Below are positions 16,836 to 25,527 of a stretch of DNA of 64,000 nt, piece by piece. The translations under genes were made by a program, and so were the position numbers. This DNA is from Pseudomonas cichorii. GTDB taxonomy: Bacteria > Pseudomonadota > Gammaproteobacteria > Pseudomonadales > Pseudomonadaceae. The notes beneath the pieces were generated by a model. It was not told the DNA's origin and made no database searches. It saw only the letters and a program-made list of their open reading frames with translations. The DNA is taken from the NCBI RefSeq assembly GCF_003700275.1, contig NZ_RBRE01000085.1:100252-164251 (forward strand), written 5' to 3'. Every line of letters begins with the position of its first letter. Position 1 is the stretch's first letter.

Positions 16836-17495
16836 TCAGCCTGTAGCCAGAGCGGCCAGCACCAGCCTGCAGCTGCGTTGGCAATAATGGGTGAGAACCA
16901 CGCGAATCTGTGCAATATCGCGTGCAACGACAGCTTCGAGCATCTGCGAGAACAGGGCCAGATAATCGTTCAGCTCGGCCTTGCGCTGTTCCAGGGCCAG
17001 GTAATAGCTGCGGCTCATGGACGGTTGCAGATTCTCGATGGTTTCCTGCAGATACGGGTTGTCGGCAAACGGGTAGGCCGCGCGCATGACATTGAAGCTT
17101 TCTTCAACGAACACCGTAACGTCCTCACGCTCGCAACTGGCCTGGAGGCGCTGCTGAATCTGCATGAAAGGCGCCAGGTCAGACTCGCGCTGCCAGCGCT
17201 CGGCAACCGCCGTAGCGAGCAGAATATACAGCTCGCCCATCAGCGAGCAAAGGCCGACCACGTTATGCGCATTGAGCACCGTTACCTGTGCACCACGACG
17301 GGGCAGAATGATCACCAGATGCCGACGCTCCAGAACCAGCAGCGCTTCGCGTACCGTTCCACGGCTGACTCCCAGTGCCAACGTGACCTTTTGCTCCTGG
17401 ATTCGCTCTCCAGGTTTCAGCTCGCCACGGATGATCCGCTCGGCTAGGTGCTGAGCGATTTGCTCGGCGAGGCTGTCCGATGCCTTGAACGTCAT
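16836..17495 (-). CDS. GntR-family (FadR/FCD subfamily) transcriptional regulator
   Basis: The protein has 219 residues. An N-terminal winged helix (LAEQIAQHLAERIIRGELKP, GVSRGTVREALLVLERR, HLVIILPRRGAQV) precedes an all-helical FCD effector domain. The start MTFKASDS at 17495 is chosen because AAAGGAAAG lies just upstream; an ATG seven codons earlier is possible. It is the first gene of gntR-smc, an order I recall as conserved in Pseudomonas. It is divergent from xdhA over a ~270-base region holding a TTGAC-N6-GTCAA palindrome, so it may control itself, smc and/or xanthine dehydrogenase. The effector molecule is unknown. Confidence 0.88.
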   Translation of the reverse strand: MTFKASDSLAEQIAQHLAERIIRGELKPGERIQEQKVTLALGVSRGTVREALLVLERRHLVIILPRRGAQVTVLNAHNVVGLCSLMGELYILLATAVAERWQRESDLAPFMQIQQRLQASCEREDVTVFVEESFNVMRAAYPFADNPYLQETIENLQPSMSRSYYLALEQRKAELNDYLALFSQMLEAVVARDIAQIRVVLTHYCQRSCRLVLAALATG

Positions 17496-17580
17496 GTCTT
17501 TCCTTTCTGAAGCCATTACTTAAACAAGAGAGGGAGTGTATAGCACCCAAGAGTATGGCGCAGGGCCACGATCATGAAAC

Positions 17581-17596
17581 TGGCACGAATCAAGCT
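17581..17596 (+). promoter_or_regulatory. Weak sigma-54-like promoter candidate upstream of xdhA
   Basis: TGGCACGAATCAAGCT has the GG-N10-GC spacing and a perfect TGGCAC -24 half, but AAGC instead of TTGC at -12. RpoN control would suit a purine-nitrogen operon, but the -12 mismatch keeps this speculative. Confidence 0.25.
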
Positions 17597-17698
17597 AATG
17601 ATCATGTAAAACCTTGATAAGACTCACACTAAATGCTCAAAGACATGCCTGAACGACGCGCAAAGCATGCATTTCCTGACTCGATAGTCAGAAAAAAA

Positions 17699-17714
17699 TT
17701 GACCCAATAGTCAA
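17699..17714. promoter_or_regulatory. Palindromic operator candidate TTGAC-N6-GTCAA before xdhA
   Basis: TTGACCCAATAGTCAA is a perfect 5+5 palindrome with a 6-base spacer, 54 bases before the xdhA start. A further half-like ATAGTCAG lies about 15 bases upstream. Its position between xdhA and the GntR gene makes it a plausible binding site for that or another regulator. Confidence 0.4.
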
Positions 17715-17768
17715 AGCTGATAGATTCATCGACATGTTCGATTACAAAAAAATCGAGGGCTCTGCACC

Positions 17769-19223
17769 GTGATCCAGTTTCTTTTAAACCAAGAGCTCAA
17801 GACCGAGCACGCGCTGGACCCGAACCTTACGGTGCTCAACTATCTGCGCGGCCATGCGCACAAGACCGGCACCAAGGAAGGCTGCGCCAGCGGTGACTGC
17901 GGCGCTTGCACGGTGGTGGTCGGCGAACTGGAAACCGACAGCCAGGGCCAGCAGCAGATTCGTTATCGCAGCCTCAATTCGTGCCTGACTTTCGTGGCCT
18001 CGCTGCACGGCAAGCAGTTGATCAGCGTCGAAGACCTGAAACATCAGGGGCAATTGCACAGCGTGCAAAAGGCCATGGTCGATTGCCATGGTTCGCAATG
18101 CGGCTTCTGCACGCCCGGGTTTGTCATGTCGCTGTTTGCCCTGCAAAAGAACAGCAGCCAGGCCGATGCCCATCAGGCCCACGAAGCACTGGCCGGCAAT
18201 CTGTGTCGCTGCACAGGCTACCGACCGATTCTGGCCGCCGCCGAACAGGCGTGCAGCCAGCGCCAGCCTGACCAGTTCGATCAACGCCAGGCGCAGACCA
18301 TTGCCCGCCTGAGCGCGATTACCCCCACGCAAACCGCTGAACTGTCTGACGGCGAAAAACGCAGCCTGCTGCCGCTGAGCATCGCTGACCTGGCCAATCT
18401 CTACGAAATGCATCCACAGGCCCGACTGCTGGCAGGCGGCACCGATCTGGCGCTGGAAGTCACTCAACAGCACAAGCAATTACAGGTGATGATCCATGTC
18501 GGGCACATCGCCGAGCTGAAGCGTATCGAGTCTTTCGACGACCGGCTGGAGATTGGCGCCGCCGCTTCGCTGACCGATTGCCACGCGGCGCTGAAGGCCG
18601 AATACCCGGATTTCGGCGAGCTTCTGCAACGCTTCGCCTCGCTGCAGATTCGCAATCAAGGCACGCTGGGCGGCAATATCGGCAATGCCTCGCCCATCGG
18701 CGACTCGCCGCCGCTGCTGATTGCCCTGGGCGCGCAACTGGTGCTGCGCAAGGGCGATACCCGGCGCAATCTGGCGCTGGAAGATTACTTCATCGATTAC
18801 CGGGTAACGGCGCGCCAGCCCAGCGAGTTCATCGAGAAAATCGTTGTGCCCAAGGCCAGGGCGGGCCACGTGTTCCGCGCCTACAAGGTCTCGAAACGGC
18901 TGGATGACGATATTTCCGCAGTGTGCGCCGCCTTTAATCTGCTGATCGACGGCGGCCGGATTGTCGCGGCGCGCATCGCTTTCGGCGGCATGGCGGCGAT
19001 TCCCAAGCGGGCCGCAGCCTGTGAGAGGGCCTTGATCGGCCAGCCGTGGACTTCAGCTTCAGTGGAACAGGCTTGCGCCGCACTGGCCGAAGACTTCACG
19101 CCGCTGTCGGACTTTCGCGCCAGCAAGGAATATCGCCTGCTCAGTGCACAGAACCTGCTGCGCAAATACTTTATCGAGTTGCAGACTCCTAACGTCCCGA
19201 CTCGGGTGACTGACTATGTCTGA
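17769..19223 (+). CDS. xdhA: Xanthine dehydrogenase small subunit (2Fe-2S and FAD domains)
   Basis: The protein has 484 residues. The first [2Fe-2S] cluster motif GCASGDCGACTVVV is near residues 38-51, and the second cluster domain has QCGFCTPGFVMS and the CRCTGYRPI motif. An FAD-binding domain follows from ~190 (LLAGGTDLALEVTQQ; QIRNQGTLGGNIGNASPIGD). XdhA passes electrons from the molybdenum site on XdhB to NAD+ in the oxidation of hypoxanthine and xanthine to urate. The ATG overlaps nothing upstream; the 3' end overlaps xdhB by 8 bases, showing tight coupling in an xdhABC-guaD operon. Confidence 0.96.
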   Translation: MIQFLLNQELKTEHALDPNLTVLNYLRGHAHKTGTKEGCASGDCGACTVVVGELETDSQGQQQIRYRSLNSCLTFVASLHGKQLISVEDLKHQGQLHSVQKAMVDCHGSQCGFCTPGFVMSLFALQKNSSQADAHQAHEALAGNLCRCTGYRPILAAAEQACSQRQPDQFDQRQAQTIARLSAITPTQTAELSDGEKRSLLPLSIADLANLYEMHPQARLLAGGTDLALEVTQQHKQLQVMIHVGHIAELKRIESFDDRLEIGAAASLTDCHAALKAEYPDFGELLQRFASLQIRNQGTLGGNIGNASPIGDSPPLLIALGAQLVLRKGDTRRNLALEDYFIDYRVTARQPSEFIEKIVVPKARAGHVFRAYKVSKRLDDDISAVCAAFNLLIDGGRIVAARIAFGGMAAIPKRAAACERALIGQPWTSASVEQACAALAEDFTPLSDFRASKEYRLLSAQNLLRKYFIELQTPNVPTRVTDYV

Positions 19224-21633
19224 TCACACTTCGCACAAGACTCAGGCCGAAATGGTCGAACTGTTTCAGCAGGATCTGACCACTGGCGTAGGCCGTAGCG
19301 TCAAGCATGACAGCGCCGACAAGCATGTCAGCGGCGAGGCGCTGTATATCGATGACCGCCTGGAGTTTCCCAACCAGTTGCATGTGTATGCGCGCCTGTC
19401 GGATCGCGCCCATGCGCGCATCGTCAGCATCGACACTGCGCCTTGCCTGGCTTTTGACGGGGTGCGGATCGTCATCACCCACGAAGACATTCCCGGCCTG
19501 AAGGACATCGGCCCGTTGCTGCCGGGCGATCCGCTGCTGGCCATCGACAAGGTGGAGTTCGTCGGCCAGCCGGTCCTGGCAGTCGCTGCACGCGACCTGG
19601 ACACCGCACGCCAGGCGGCCATGGCGGCCGTCATTGAATACGAGGATCTGGAGCCGGTGCTGGATGTGGTCCAGGCCTTGCGCCAGAAGCATTTCGTGGT
19701 CGACAGCCACACCCATCAGCGCGGCGACTCGGCCAGCGCGCTGCAAAACGCCCCGCATCGCTTGCAGGGCAACCTGCATATCGGCGGCCAGGAACATTTC
19801 TATCTGGAAACCCAGATCTCCTCGGTGATGCCCACTGAAGATGGCGGGATGATTGTTTACTGCTCGACCCAGAACCCCACTGAAATCCAGAAGCTGGTGG
19901 CCGAGGTGCTGGGTGTGTCCATGAACCGGATCGTGGTCGACATGCGGCGCATGGGTGGCGGCTTTGGCGGCAAGGAAACCCAGGCTGCCAGCCCGGCGTG
20001 TCTGTGCGCGGTGATCGCGCACCTGACCGGGCAACCGACCAAGATGCGTTTGCCACGGGTCGAAGACATGCTGATGACAGGCAAACGCCACCCGTTCTAT
20101 ATCGAATACGACGTGGGCTTTGACGATGACGGGCGCCTGCACGGCATTCAGCTGGAACTGGCCGGCAACTGCGGCTATTCACCGGACCTGTCGGCATCGA
20201 TTGTCGACCGCGCCATGTTCCATGCCGACAACGCGTATTACCTGGGCGATGCCACCATCAACGGCCATCGCTGCAAGACCAACACCGCTTCCAACACAGC
20301 CTATCGCGGCTTTGGCGGCCCGCAAGGCATGGTGGCCATCGAAGAAGTGATGGACTGCATCGCCCGCTATCTGGGTCAGGACCCGTTGGCGGTGCGCAAG
20401 GCCAACTATTACGGCAAGACCGAACGCAACGTCACGCACTATTACCAGACCGTCGAACATAACCTGCTGCAGGAAATGACCGCCGAGCTGGAGCAGAGCA
20501 GCCAGTATGCCGAACGGCGCGAGGCGATTCGTGCCTTCAATGCGCAGAGCCCGATCCTCAAGAAAGGCCTGGCGCTGACCCCGGTCAAGTTCGGGATTTC
20601 CTTCACCGCCAGCTTTCTCAATCAGGCTGGTGCGTTGATTCATATCTACACCGACGGCAGCATTCACCTGAACCACGGCGGCACCGAAATGGGCCAGGGT
20701 TTGAACGTCAAGGTCGCGCAGGTGGTGGCCGAGGTGTTTCAGGTCGATATCGAGCGGATTCAGATCACTGCGACCAACACCGACAAGGTGCCCAACACCT
20801 CGCCGACTGCGGCGTCCAGCGGCACCGACCTGAATGGCAAGGCTGCACAGAATGCAGCGGAAATTCTCAGGCAACGGCTGGTGGAATTCGCGGCACGGCA
20901 CTATCAGGTCGCTGAATCCGAGGTGCAGTTCCGCAATGGCCATGTGCGCATCGGCGAGCGGATGCTGTCGTTTGCCGAACTGGCGCAACAGGCGTGGATG
21001 GGTCAGGTGTCGCTGTCCAGCACCGGTTATTACAAGACGCCGAAGATTTTCTACGATCGCAGCCAGGCCCGTGGCCGGCCCTTTTACTATTTTGCCTTTG
21101 GCGCAGCCTGTGCCGAGGTGATCGTCGATACGTTGACCGGTGAATACAAGATGCTGCGCACCGACATCCTGCATGATGTCGGCGCCTCGCTGAACCCGGC
21201 CATCGACATTGGTCAGGTGGAAGGCGGCTATATTCAGGGTGCGGGCTGGCTGACCACTGAAGAACTGGTGTGGAACGACAAGGGCAAACTGACGACCAGC
21301 GGACCAGCTTCCTACAAGGTTCCGGCGGTGGCAGACCTGCCACTGGACTTGCGGGTGACGCTGGTGGAAAACCGCAAGAACCCGGAAGACACGGTATTCC
21401 ACTCCAAGGCCGTGGGCGAACCGCCCTTCATGCTGGGGATTGCCGCATGGTGCGCAATCAAGGATGCCGTGGCGAGCCTCGGGGATTATCGGCAACAACC
21501 AAAGATCGATGCGCCCGCAACGCCGGAGCGGGTGTTATGGGGTTGTGAACAAATGAGACAGTATTCCAGGCACCACATAATGGACGGATGTACCGCCCTC
21601 TTCGCAAATGAATTCGCTCCCACAGGCAAATAA
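19216..21633 (+). CDS. xdhB: Xanthine dehydrogenase molybdopterin-binding subunit
   Basis: The protein has 805 residues of the XdhB/CoxL superfamily. The N-terminal hammerhead domain (VGRSVKHDSADKHVSGEALY) and the molybdopterin-binding region follow, including GQEHFYLETQ, MRRMGGGFGGKE, TAYRGFGGPQG, and the C-terminal GEPPFMLGIAAW with the base-activating glutamate region. It oxidises xanthine at the Mo site. The natural C-terminus probably lies near GCEQMR; the frame then runs about 23 residues into a REP-type repeat (ending CTALFANEFAPTGK) before the TAA. That tail is therefore repeat-encoded. It overlaps xdhA by 8 bases. Confidence 0.96.
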   Translation: MSDHTSHKTQAEMVELFQQDLTTGVGRSVKHDSADKHVSGEALYIDDRLEFPNQLHVYARLSDRAHARIVSIDTAPCLAFDGVRIVITHEDIPGLKDIGPLLPGDPLLAIDKVEFVGQPVLAVAARDLDTARQAAMAAVIEYEDLEPVLDVVQALRQKHFVVDSHTHQRGDSASALQNAPHRLQGNLHIGGQEHFYLETQISSVMPTEDGGMIVYCSTQNPTEIQKLVAEVLGVSMNRIVVDMRRMGGGFGGKETQAASPACLCAVIAHLTGQPTKMRLPRVEDMLMTGKRHPFYIEYDVGFDDDGRLHGIQLELAGNCGYSPDLSASIVDRAMFHADNAYYLGDATINGHRCKTNTASNTAYRGFGGPQGMVAIEEVMDCIARYLGQDPLAVRKANYYGKTERNVTHYYQTVEHNLLQEMTAELEQSSQYAERREAIRAFNAQSPILKKGLALTPVKFGISFTASFLNQAGALIHIYTDGSIHLNHGGTEMGQGLNVKVAQVVAEVFQVDIERIQITATNTDKVPNTSPTAASSGTDLNGKAAQNAAEILRQRLVEFAARHYQVAESEVQFRNGHVRIGERMLSFAELAQQAWMGQVSLSSTGYYKTPKIFYDRSQARGRPFYYFAFGAACAEVIVDTLTGEYKMLRTDILHDVGASLNPAIDIGQVEGGYIQGAGWLTTEELVWNDKGKLTTSGPASYKVPAVADLPLDLRVTLVENRKNPEDTVFHSKAVGEPPFMLGIAAWCAIKDAVASLGDYRQQPKIDAPATPERVLWGCEQMRQYSRHHIMDGCTALFANEFAPTGK

Positions 21634-21737
21634 CGCAACACCCGGTAGGAGCGGATTCATCCGCGAAGACAGTGCTCCAGGCACCACATCATGAACGGAT
21701 GTACCGCCCTCTTCGCGAATGAAGTTGCTCCCACAGG
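21566..21737. repeat. Two direct 61-bp REP-containing repeats between xdhB and xdhC
   Basis: Copy 1 (21566-21626) and copy 2 (21677-21737) both begin CCAGGCACCACAT and end GCTCCCACAGG, with about five mismatches. Between them lies the opposite REP arm TAGGAGCGGATTCATCCGCG. Copy 1 lies inside the 3' end of xdhB and supplies its last codons. Confidence 0.85.
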
Positions 21738-21765
21738 AAGAAACGACCATCAACCGGGAACACCT

Positions 21766-22605
21766 ATGAACAACTGGATCAGCGCTCTGGCCGAGCTACA
21801 GGCCCAAGGTGAACCCGGCGTTCTGGTCACCATCATCGAAGAACTGGGCTCGACGCCACGCAATGCGGGCTCGAAGATGGTGGTCACGGCGCAGCGGATC
21901 CACGACACCATTGGCGGCGGACATCTGGAATACAAGGCCATGCAGATCGCCCGCGAAATGCTGGCCAGTGGCAGCCAGCAGACACGCCTGGAACGCTTCA
22001 ATCTTGGTGCCAGCCTCGGCCAATGCTGCGGTGGAGTGAACGTGCTGTTGTTCGAGCCCATGGGCCAGCCGCAGGCACAGATCGCGGTGTTCGGTGCCGG
22101 TCATGTCGGGCGGGCGCTGGTGCCGTTACTGGCCAGCCTGCCCTGCCGGGTGCGCTGGGTCGATTCACGCGAACAGGAATTCCCCGAACACCTGCCCGCA
22201 GGCGTCCTGAAAATCGTCAACGACGAGCCGGTCGATGAAGTCGCACTGTTGCCCAAAGGCAGTTACTGCATCGTCATGACCCACAACCATCAACTGGATC
22301 TGGAGCTGACCGCCGCCATCCTCAAGCGCGAGGACTTTGGCTACTTCGGGTTGATCGGCTCGCGCACCAAGCGCGTCAAATTCGAGCATCGCCTGCGTGA
22401 ACGCGGCTTTGCACCGGCCTTGCTCCAGCGCATGCGTTGCCCGATGGGCCTGGAACAGGTCAAAGGCAAGCTACCGGTGGAAATCGCCATTTCCATCGCC
22501 GCCGAAGTGATCGCCACCTACAACGCCAGTTTTGGCCAACATGGCGCCAGCGCCGAACCTGTCGCCAAACTGCTGCCCGCCTCGCGGCGCAGCCAGTCGC
22601 AATGA
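21766..22605 (+). CDS. xdhC: Xanthine dehydrogenase accessory protein XdhC
   Basis: The protein has 279 residues, starting MNNWISALAELQAQGEPGVL. The N-terminal XdhC domain (ELGSTPRNAGSKM, IGGGHLEYKAM, LGQCCGGVNVLLFE) is followed by a Rossmann domain (IAVFGAGHVGRALVPLLASL; MTHNHQLD). XdhC binds the molybdenum cofactor, promotes its sulfuration and inserts it into XdhB. The upstream in-frame ATG at 21691 lies in the REP repeat and gives repeat-encoded residues, so 21766 is preferred. guaD begins 7 bases after the stop. Confidence 0.95.
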   Translation: MNNWISALAELQAQGEPGVLVTIIEELGSTPRNAGSKMVVTAQRIHDTIGGGHLEYKAMQIAREMLASGSQQTRLERFNLGASLGQCCGGVNVLLFEPMGQPQAQIAVFGAGHVGRALVPLLASLPCRVRWVDSREQEFPEHLPAGVLKIVNDEPVDEVALLPKGSYCIVMTHNHQLDLELTAAILKREDFGYFGLIGSRTKRVKFEHRLRERGFAPALLQRMRCPMGLEQVKGKLPVEIAISIAAEVIATYNASFGQHGASAEPVAKLLPASRRSQSQ

Positions 22606-22612
22606 GAGATTC

Positions 22613-23929
22613 ATGACTTCAGTTGCCCGCTACAAAAAAGCCTACCGTGCCAGCATCGTGCACAGCATCGCCGACCCCGCCACAGTGGCGGTCGAAGCGT
22701 CCTACGAATATTTCGCCGACGGCCTGTTGCTGGTCGAGAACGACAGGATAGTTGCCGTCGGCCATGCCGCCGATCTGCTGGGCACGCTCGGCAGCGATGT
22801 CGAGCTGATCGAATATCAGGATGCACTGATTACTCCCGGCTTTATCGACACTCATATCCATCTGCCCCAGACCGGCATGATCGGCGCCTATGGCGAGCAA
22901 CTGCTGGACTGGCTCGACACTTACACCTTCCCTTGCGAAAGCCAGTTCGCCGACCCGGCGCATGCCGCGCAAGTGGCCGATATCTTTCTCAAGGAACTGC
23001 TGCGCAACGGCACCACGACCGCGCTGGTGTTCGGCAGCGTGCACAAGGAATCGGTGGAAGCTTTTTTCAGCGCCGCCCGGCAACTCAACCTGCGCATGAT
23101 CGCCGGCAAGGTGCTGATGGACCGCAACGCGCCGGACTATCTGGTCGACACGCCGCAGTCCAGCTACGCCGACAGCAAGGCGCTGATCGAGCGCTGGCAC
23201 GGCAATGGCCGCCTGAGCTATGCCGTGACCCCGCGCTTTGCGCCCACCAGCACGCCGGAGCAATTAAGCCTGGCCGGCAAGCTGCTGAGCGAATATCCCG
23301 GCCTCTATATGCAGACGCATATCAGCGAAAACCTGCAGGAAATCGAATGGGTCAAGGCGCTGTTTCCGGAGCGGAAAAACTATCTGGACGTCTACGACCA
23401 TTTCAAGCTGCTGGGCGAACGCTCGGTGTTCGCCCATGGCGTGCATCTGTGCGACGAACAGTGCGCACGCCTGGCAGAAACCGGCTCGGCCATCGCCTTC
23501 TGCCCGACCTCCAACCTGTTTCTGGGCAGCGGCCTGTTCAACCTGCCGCAGGCGGAGAAGCATGGCATCCATGTCGGGCTGGGTACCGATGTCGGCGGCG
23601 GTACCAGTTTTTCGATCCTGCAGACGCTGAACGAAGCCTACAAGGTCATGCAGATGCAAGGTGCCCGGCTCAGCCCGTTCAAGTCGCTGTACCTGGCCAC
23701 GCTGGGCGGCGCACGGGCACTGCGCCTGGACGACCGGATCGGCAGCCTGCAACCCGGCAACGAAGCCGACTTTGTGGTACTGGATTACAACGCCACGCCG
23801 CTGCTGGCCTATCGCTTGAAACAGGCCAGGGACATTGCCGAGATTCTGTTCGTGTTGATGACCCTCGGCGATGACCGCACGGTGCGCCAGACCTGGTCAG
23901 CCGGGCAACTGGTGCATGAGCGCGGCTGA
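22613..23929 (+). CDS. guaD: Guanine deaminase
   Basis: The protein has 438 residues of the amidohydrolase superfamily. The metal motif is PGFIDTHIHLPQTG, with the guanine deaminase hallmark LDWLDTYTFPCE soon after. Later zinc ligands are in MQTHISE and VFAHGVHL, and the catalytic Asp region is GLGTDVGGGTSFSIL. It converts guanine to xanthine, feeding XdhABC. It is the last gene of the xdhABC-guaD unit (7-base gap). The ATG at 22613 (MTSVARYKKAYRASIV) is preferred over an earlier frame start inside xdhC. It converges with the downstream GntR gene (11-base gap). Confidence 0.95.
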   Translation: MTSVARYKKAYRASIVHSIADPATVAVEASYEYFADGLLLVENDRIVAVGHAADLLGTLGSDVELIEYQDALITPGFIDTHIHLPQTGMIGAYGEQLLDWLDTYTFPCESQFADPAHAAQVADIFLKELLRNGTTTALVFGSVHKESVEAFFSAARQLNLRMIAGKVLMDRNAPDYLVDTPQSSYADSKALIERWHGNGRLSYAVTPRFAPTSTPEQLSLAGKLLSEYPGLYMQTHISENLQEIEWVKALFPERKNYLDVYDHFKLLGERSVFAHGVHLCDEQCARLAETGSAIAFCPTSNLFLGSGLFNLPQAEKHGIHVGLGTDVGGGTSFSILQTLNEAYKVMQMQGARLSPFKSLYLATLGGARALRLDDRIGSLQPGNEADFVVLDYNATPLLAYRLKQARDIAEILFVLMTLGDDRTVRQTWSAGQLVHERG

Positions 23930-23940
23930 TCGGTGAAGGC

Positions 23941-24705
23941 TCAGGAGGCCTTGCCGGGCTTCTTCTTGCCCTGCATCAGATGGGAAAACACGGCATGCAA
24001 ATCGTCGGACGCGCCGTCGTCGTCAAGGTTGAGTTTGCTGTCGATGTGGTCCATGTGATGCATCATCAGCTTCACCGCCCGTGCCGCATCGCGGGCTTCG
24101 ATGGCGTCGATCAACTGGTTGTGCTCATCGTAGGAACAATGGGTGCGGTTGCCATTTTCGTATTGGGCGATGATCAGTGAAGTCTGCGATACCAGGCTGC
24201 GCTGAAAGCTGATCAGCGGAGCGTTTTTCGCCGCGACTGCCAGTTGCAGGTGAAACTCGCCGGACAGGCGAATCCCGGCGCCGCGGTCGCCTCTGGCAAA
24301 GCTGTCGCGCTCGTCACTGACCATCTGCCGCAATTGGGCCAGTTGTTCGGTCGTCGCGTGCTCGACCGCCAGTTCGGTAATGGCCTTTTCCACCATGCGG
24401 CGGGCGAAGAACACCTGGCGCGCTTCTTCGACACTGGGGCTGGCGACCACTGCACCGCGGTTGGGGCGCAGCAGCACCACGCCTTCATGGGCCAGCCGCG
24501 ACAGCGCGCGACGAATGATGGTGCGACTTACGCCAAAGATCTCGCCCAGTGCTTCTTCGCTGAGTTTGGTGCCCGGCGCCAGTCGCTGCTCAAGAATGAC
24601 CTCGAAGATATGCGCATAGACGATATCGTCCTGGGTCGCATTTCGGGCTGACTTGGCCGTACGCGGCTGTTTCTTGAGGGGCAGGGACTGTTCGTTCATG
24701 GGCAC
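23941..24705 (-). CDS. GntR-family regulator, probable controller of the ureide/purine genes
   Basis: The protein has 254 residues. A basic N-terminal tail (LKKQPRTAKSARNATQ) leads to a winged helix (IVYAHIFEVILEQRLAPGTK, FGVSRTIIRRALSRLAHEGV, LLRPNRGAVV) and an FCD domain with metal/effector histidines (FHLQLAVAAKN; YDEHNQLIDAI; MMHHMDHID). The N-terminus may start at MPMNEQ (24705) or MNEQ two codons later. It lies inside the purine island between guaD and uraH. A TTGTACACAG site lies 36 bases before its start; closely similar sites stand before uraH and puuE, so I infer autoregulation and local control, with a pathway intermediate as effector. Confidence 0.9.
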   Translation of the reverse strand: MPMNEQSLPLKKQPRTAKSARNATQDDIVYAHIFEVILEQRLAPGTKLSEEALGEIFGVSRTIIRRALSRLAHEGVVLLRPNRGAVVASPSVEEARQVFFARRMVEKAITELAVEHATTEQLAQLRQMVSDERDSFARGDRGAGIRLSGEFHLQLAVAAKNAPLISFQRSLVSQTSLIIAQYENGNRTHCSYDEHNQLIDAIEARDAARAVKLMMHHMDHIDSKLNLDDDGASDDLHAVFSHLMQGKKKPGKAS

Positions 24706-24741
24706 TCGTGCGCAAGGGGGTTACGGCCTGGGACCGGCGCA

Positions 24742-24751
24742 TTGTACACAG
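24742..24751. promoter_or_regulatory. Candidate GntR operator 1 (gntR promoter)
   Basis: TTGTACACAG matches the TTGTAYACAR sites at 25265 and 25448. It lies just upstream of the GntR start codon, as expected for autorepression. Confidence 0.5.
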
Positions 24752-24808
24752 TGCGCTACCACAAGGCGTGCTTCACAGCCCTGTGGCAGGCAGCTTGCTG
24801 GCGACGGA

Positions 24809-25162
24809 TCAACTGCCACGGTAGGTCGAGTAACTGTAAGGCGAAACCAGCAGCGGCACGTGATAGTGCTCCTGAGCTGCATCAATCCCGAAGCGCAGCA
24901 CCACCACATCGAGAAAGGCCGGTCCCGACAAGGTCACGCCACGCGCCCGGTAGTAATCGCCGGCCTGAAACTGCAACTGGTAGACACCCGAACGATACTC
25001 TTCGCCCTGCAACAAGGGCGCATCACAGCGGCCATCGCTGTTGGTCAGCGCTGTGGCGACCCGCTCCAGGCGCTCGCCCTCAACCCGATACAGCTCGATA
25101 TGGATGCCGCTGCCGGGGCAACCGTGTGCGGCGTCCAGCACATGCGTGGTCAAGCGTCCCAT
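24809..25162 (-). CDS. uraH: 5-hydroxyisourate hydrolase (transthyretin-like)
   Basis: The protein has 117 residues. The family start MGRLTTHVLDAAHGCPGSG, the central RCDAPLL and the C-terminal signature SPYSYSTYRGS are all present, including the catalytic-site His, Arg and the terminal YRGS tetrapeptide. It hydrolyses 5-hydroxyisourate, the PuuD product, to OHCU for UraD. An in-frame ATG 13 codons upstream exists (25201), but the ATG at 25162 gives the standard N-terminus and has AAGG before it. It is transcribed toward gntR, divergent from puuE. Confidence 0.95.
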   Translation of the reverse strand: MGRLTTHVLDAAHGCPGSGIHIELYRVEGERLERVATALTNSDGRCDAPLLQGEEYRSGVYQLQFQAGDYYRARGVTLSGPAFLDVVVLRFGIDAAQEHYHVPLLVSPYSYSTYRGS

Positions 25163-25264
25163 GGATATCTGCGCCTTCTGGATGATGTGGATGACGGGCA
25201 TGCTGCACCATCGAGGTGCCTGCCGCTGCCTGGAAGAACTCGATTAAGACACTTTTCAAAAAAC

Positions 25265-25274
25265 TTGTACACAA
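25265..25274. promoter_or_regulatory. Candidate GntR operator 2 (uraH side)
   Basis: TTGTACACAA lies in the uraH-puuE divergent region about 100 bases before uraH. It is one base off a perfect palindrome and matches the other two sites. Confidence 0.5.
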
Positions 25275-25447
25275 TAAAACCGGCAGCGATAAGGTCTGAA
25301 ATATCCAGGTCGCTCCAGAACCCCATGAATGCTGAAGCAAAGGAAAGTATTGAGATTTTTCCTTTTAAGCTGACCGGTCAGGCAAGTTTATTGCATGACC
25401 CATCGCACCGAAGCACAAAATACACCAATGACAATGCACCTATTATT

Positions 25448-25457
25448 TTGTATACAA
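25448..25457. promoter_or_regulatory. Candidate GntR operator 3 (puuE side)
   Basis: TTGTATACAA is a perfect 10-bp palindrome 70 bases before puuE. With the site at 25265 it brackets the 365-base divergent promoter region, which otherwise shows no gene. Confidence 0.55.
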
Positions 25458-25527
25458 TCCGTGCATCGCGGTTTCTGCCGAACAGGCATGCCCCGCTCCC
25501 GATTTCACGCACATAAGGAAGCTTGCT

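Noticed and set aside
14105..16846. 913-codon plus-strand open frame over smc
   Set aside because: It is antisense to an unmistakable SMC gene and reads as Leu/Gln/Phe-rich sequence without domains, as expected from GC-rich third positions in the opposite frame.
13343..16927. Longer SMC beginning 32 codons upstream
   Set aside because: The extension overlaps the gntR coding region in another frame and does not match SMC N-termini; ATG 16831 gives the canonical start.
21566..21737. Possible CRISPR repeats (two 61-bp copies)
   Set aside because: There are only two copies, with REP arms inside, a 50-base spacer containing another REP arm, and no cas genes.
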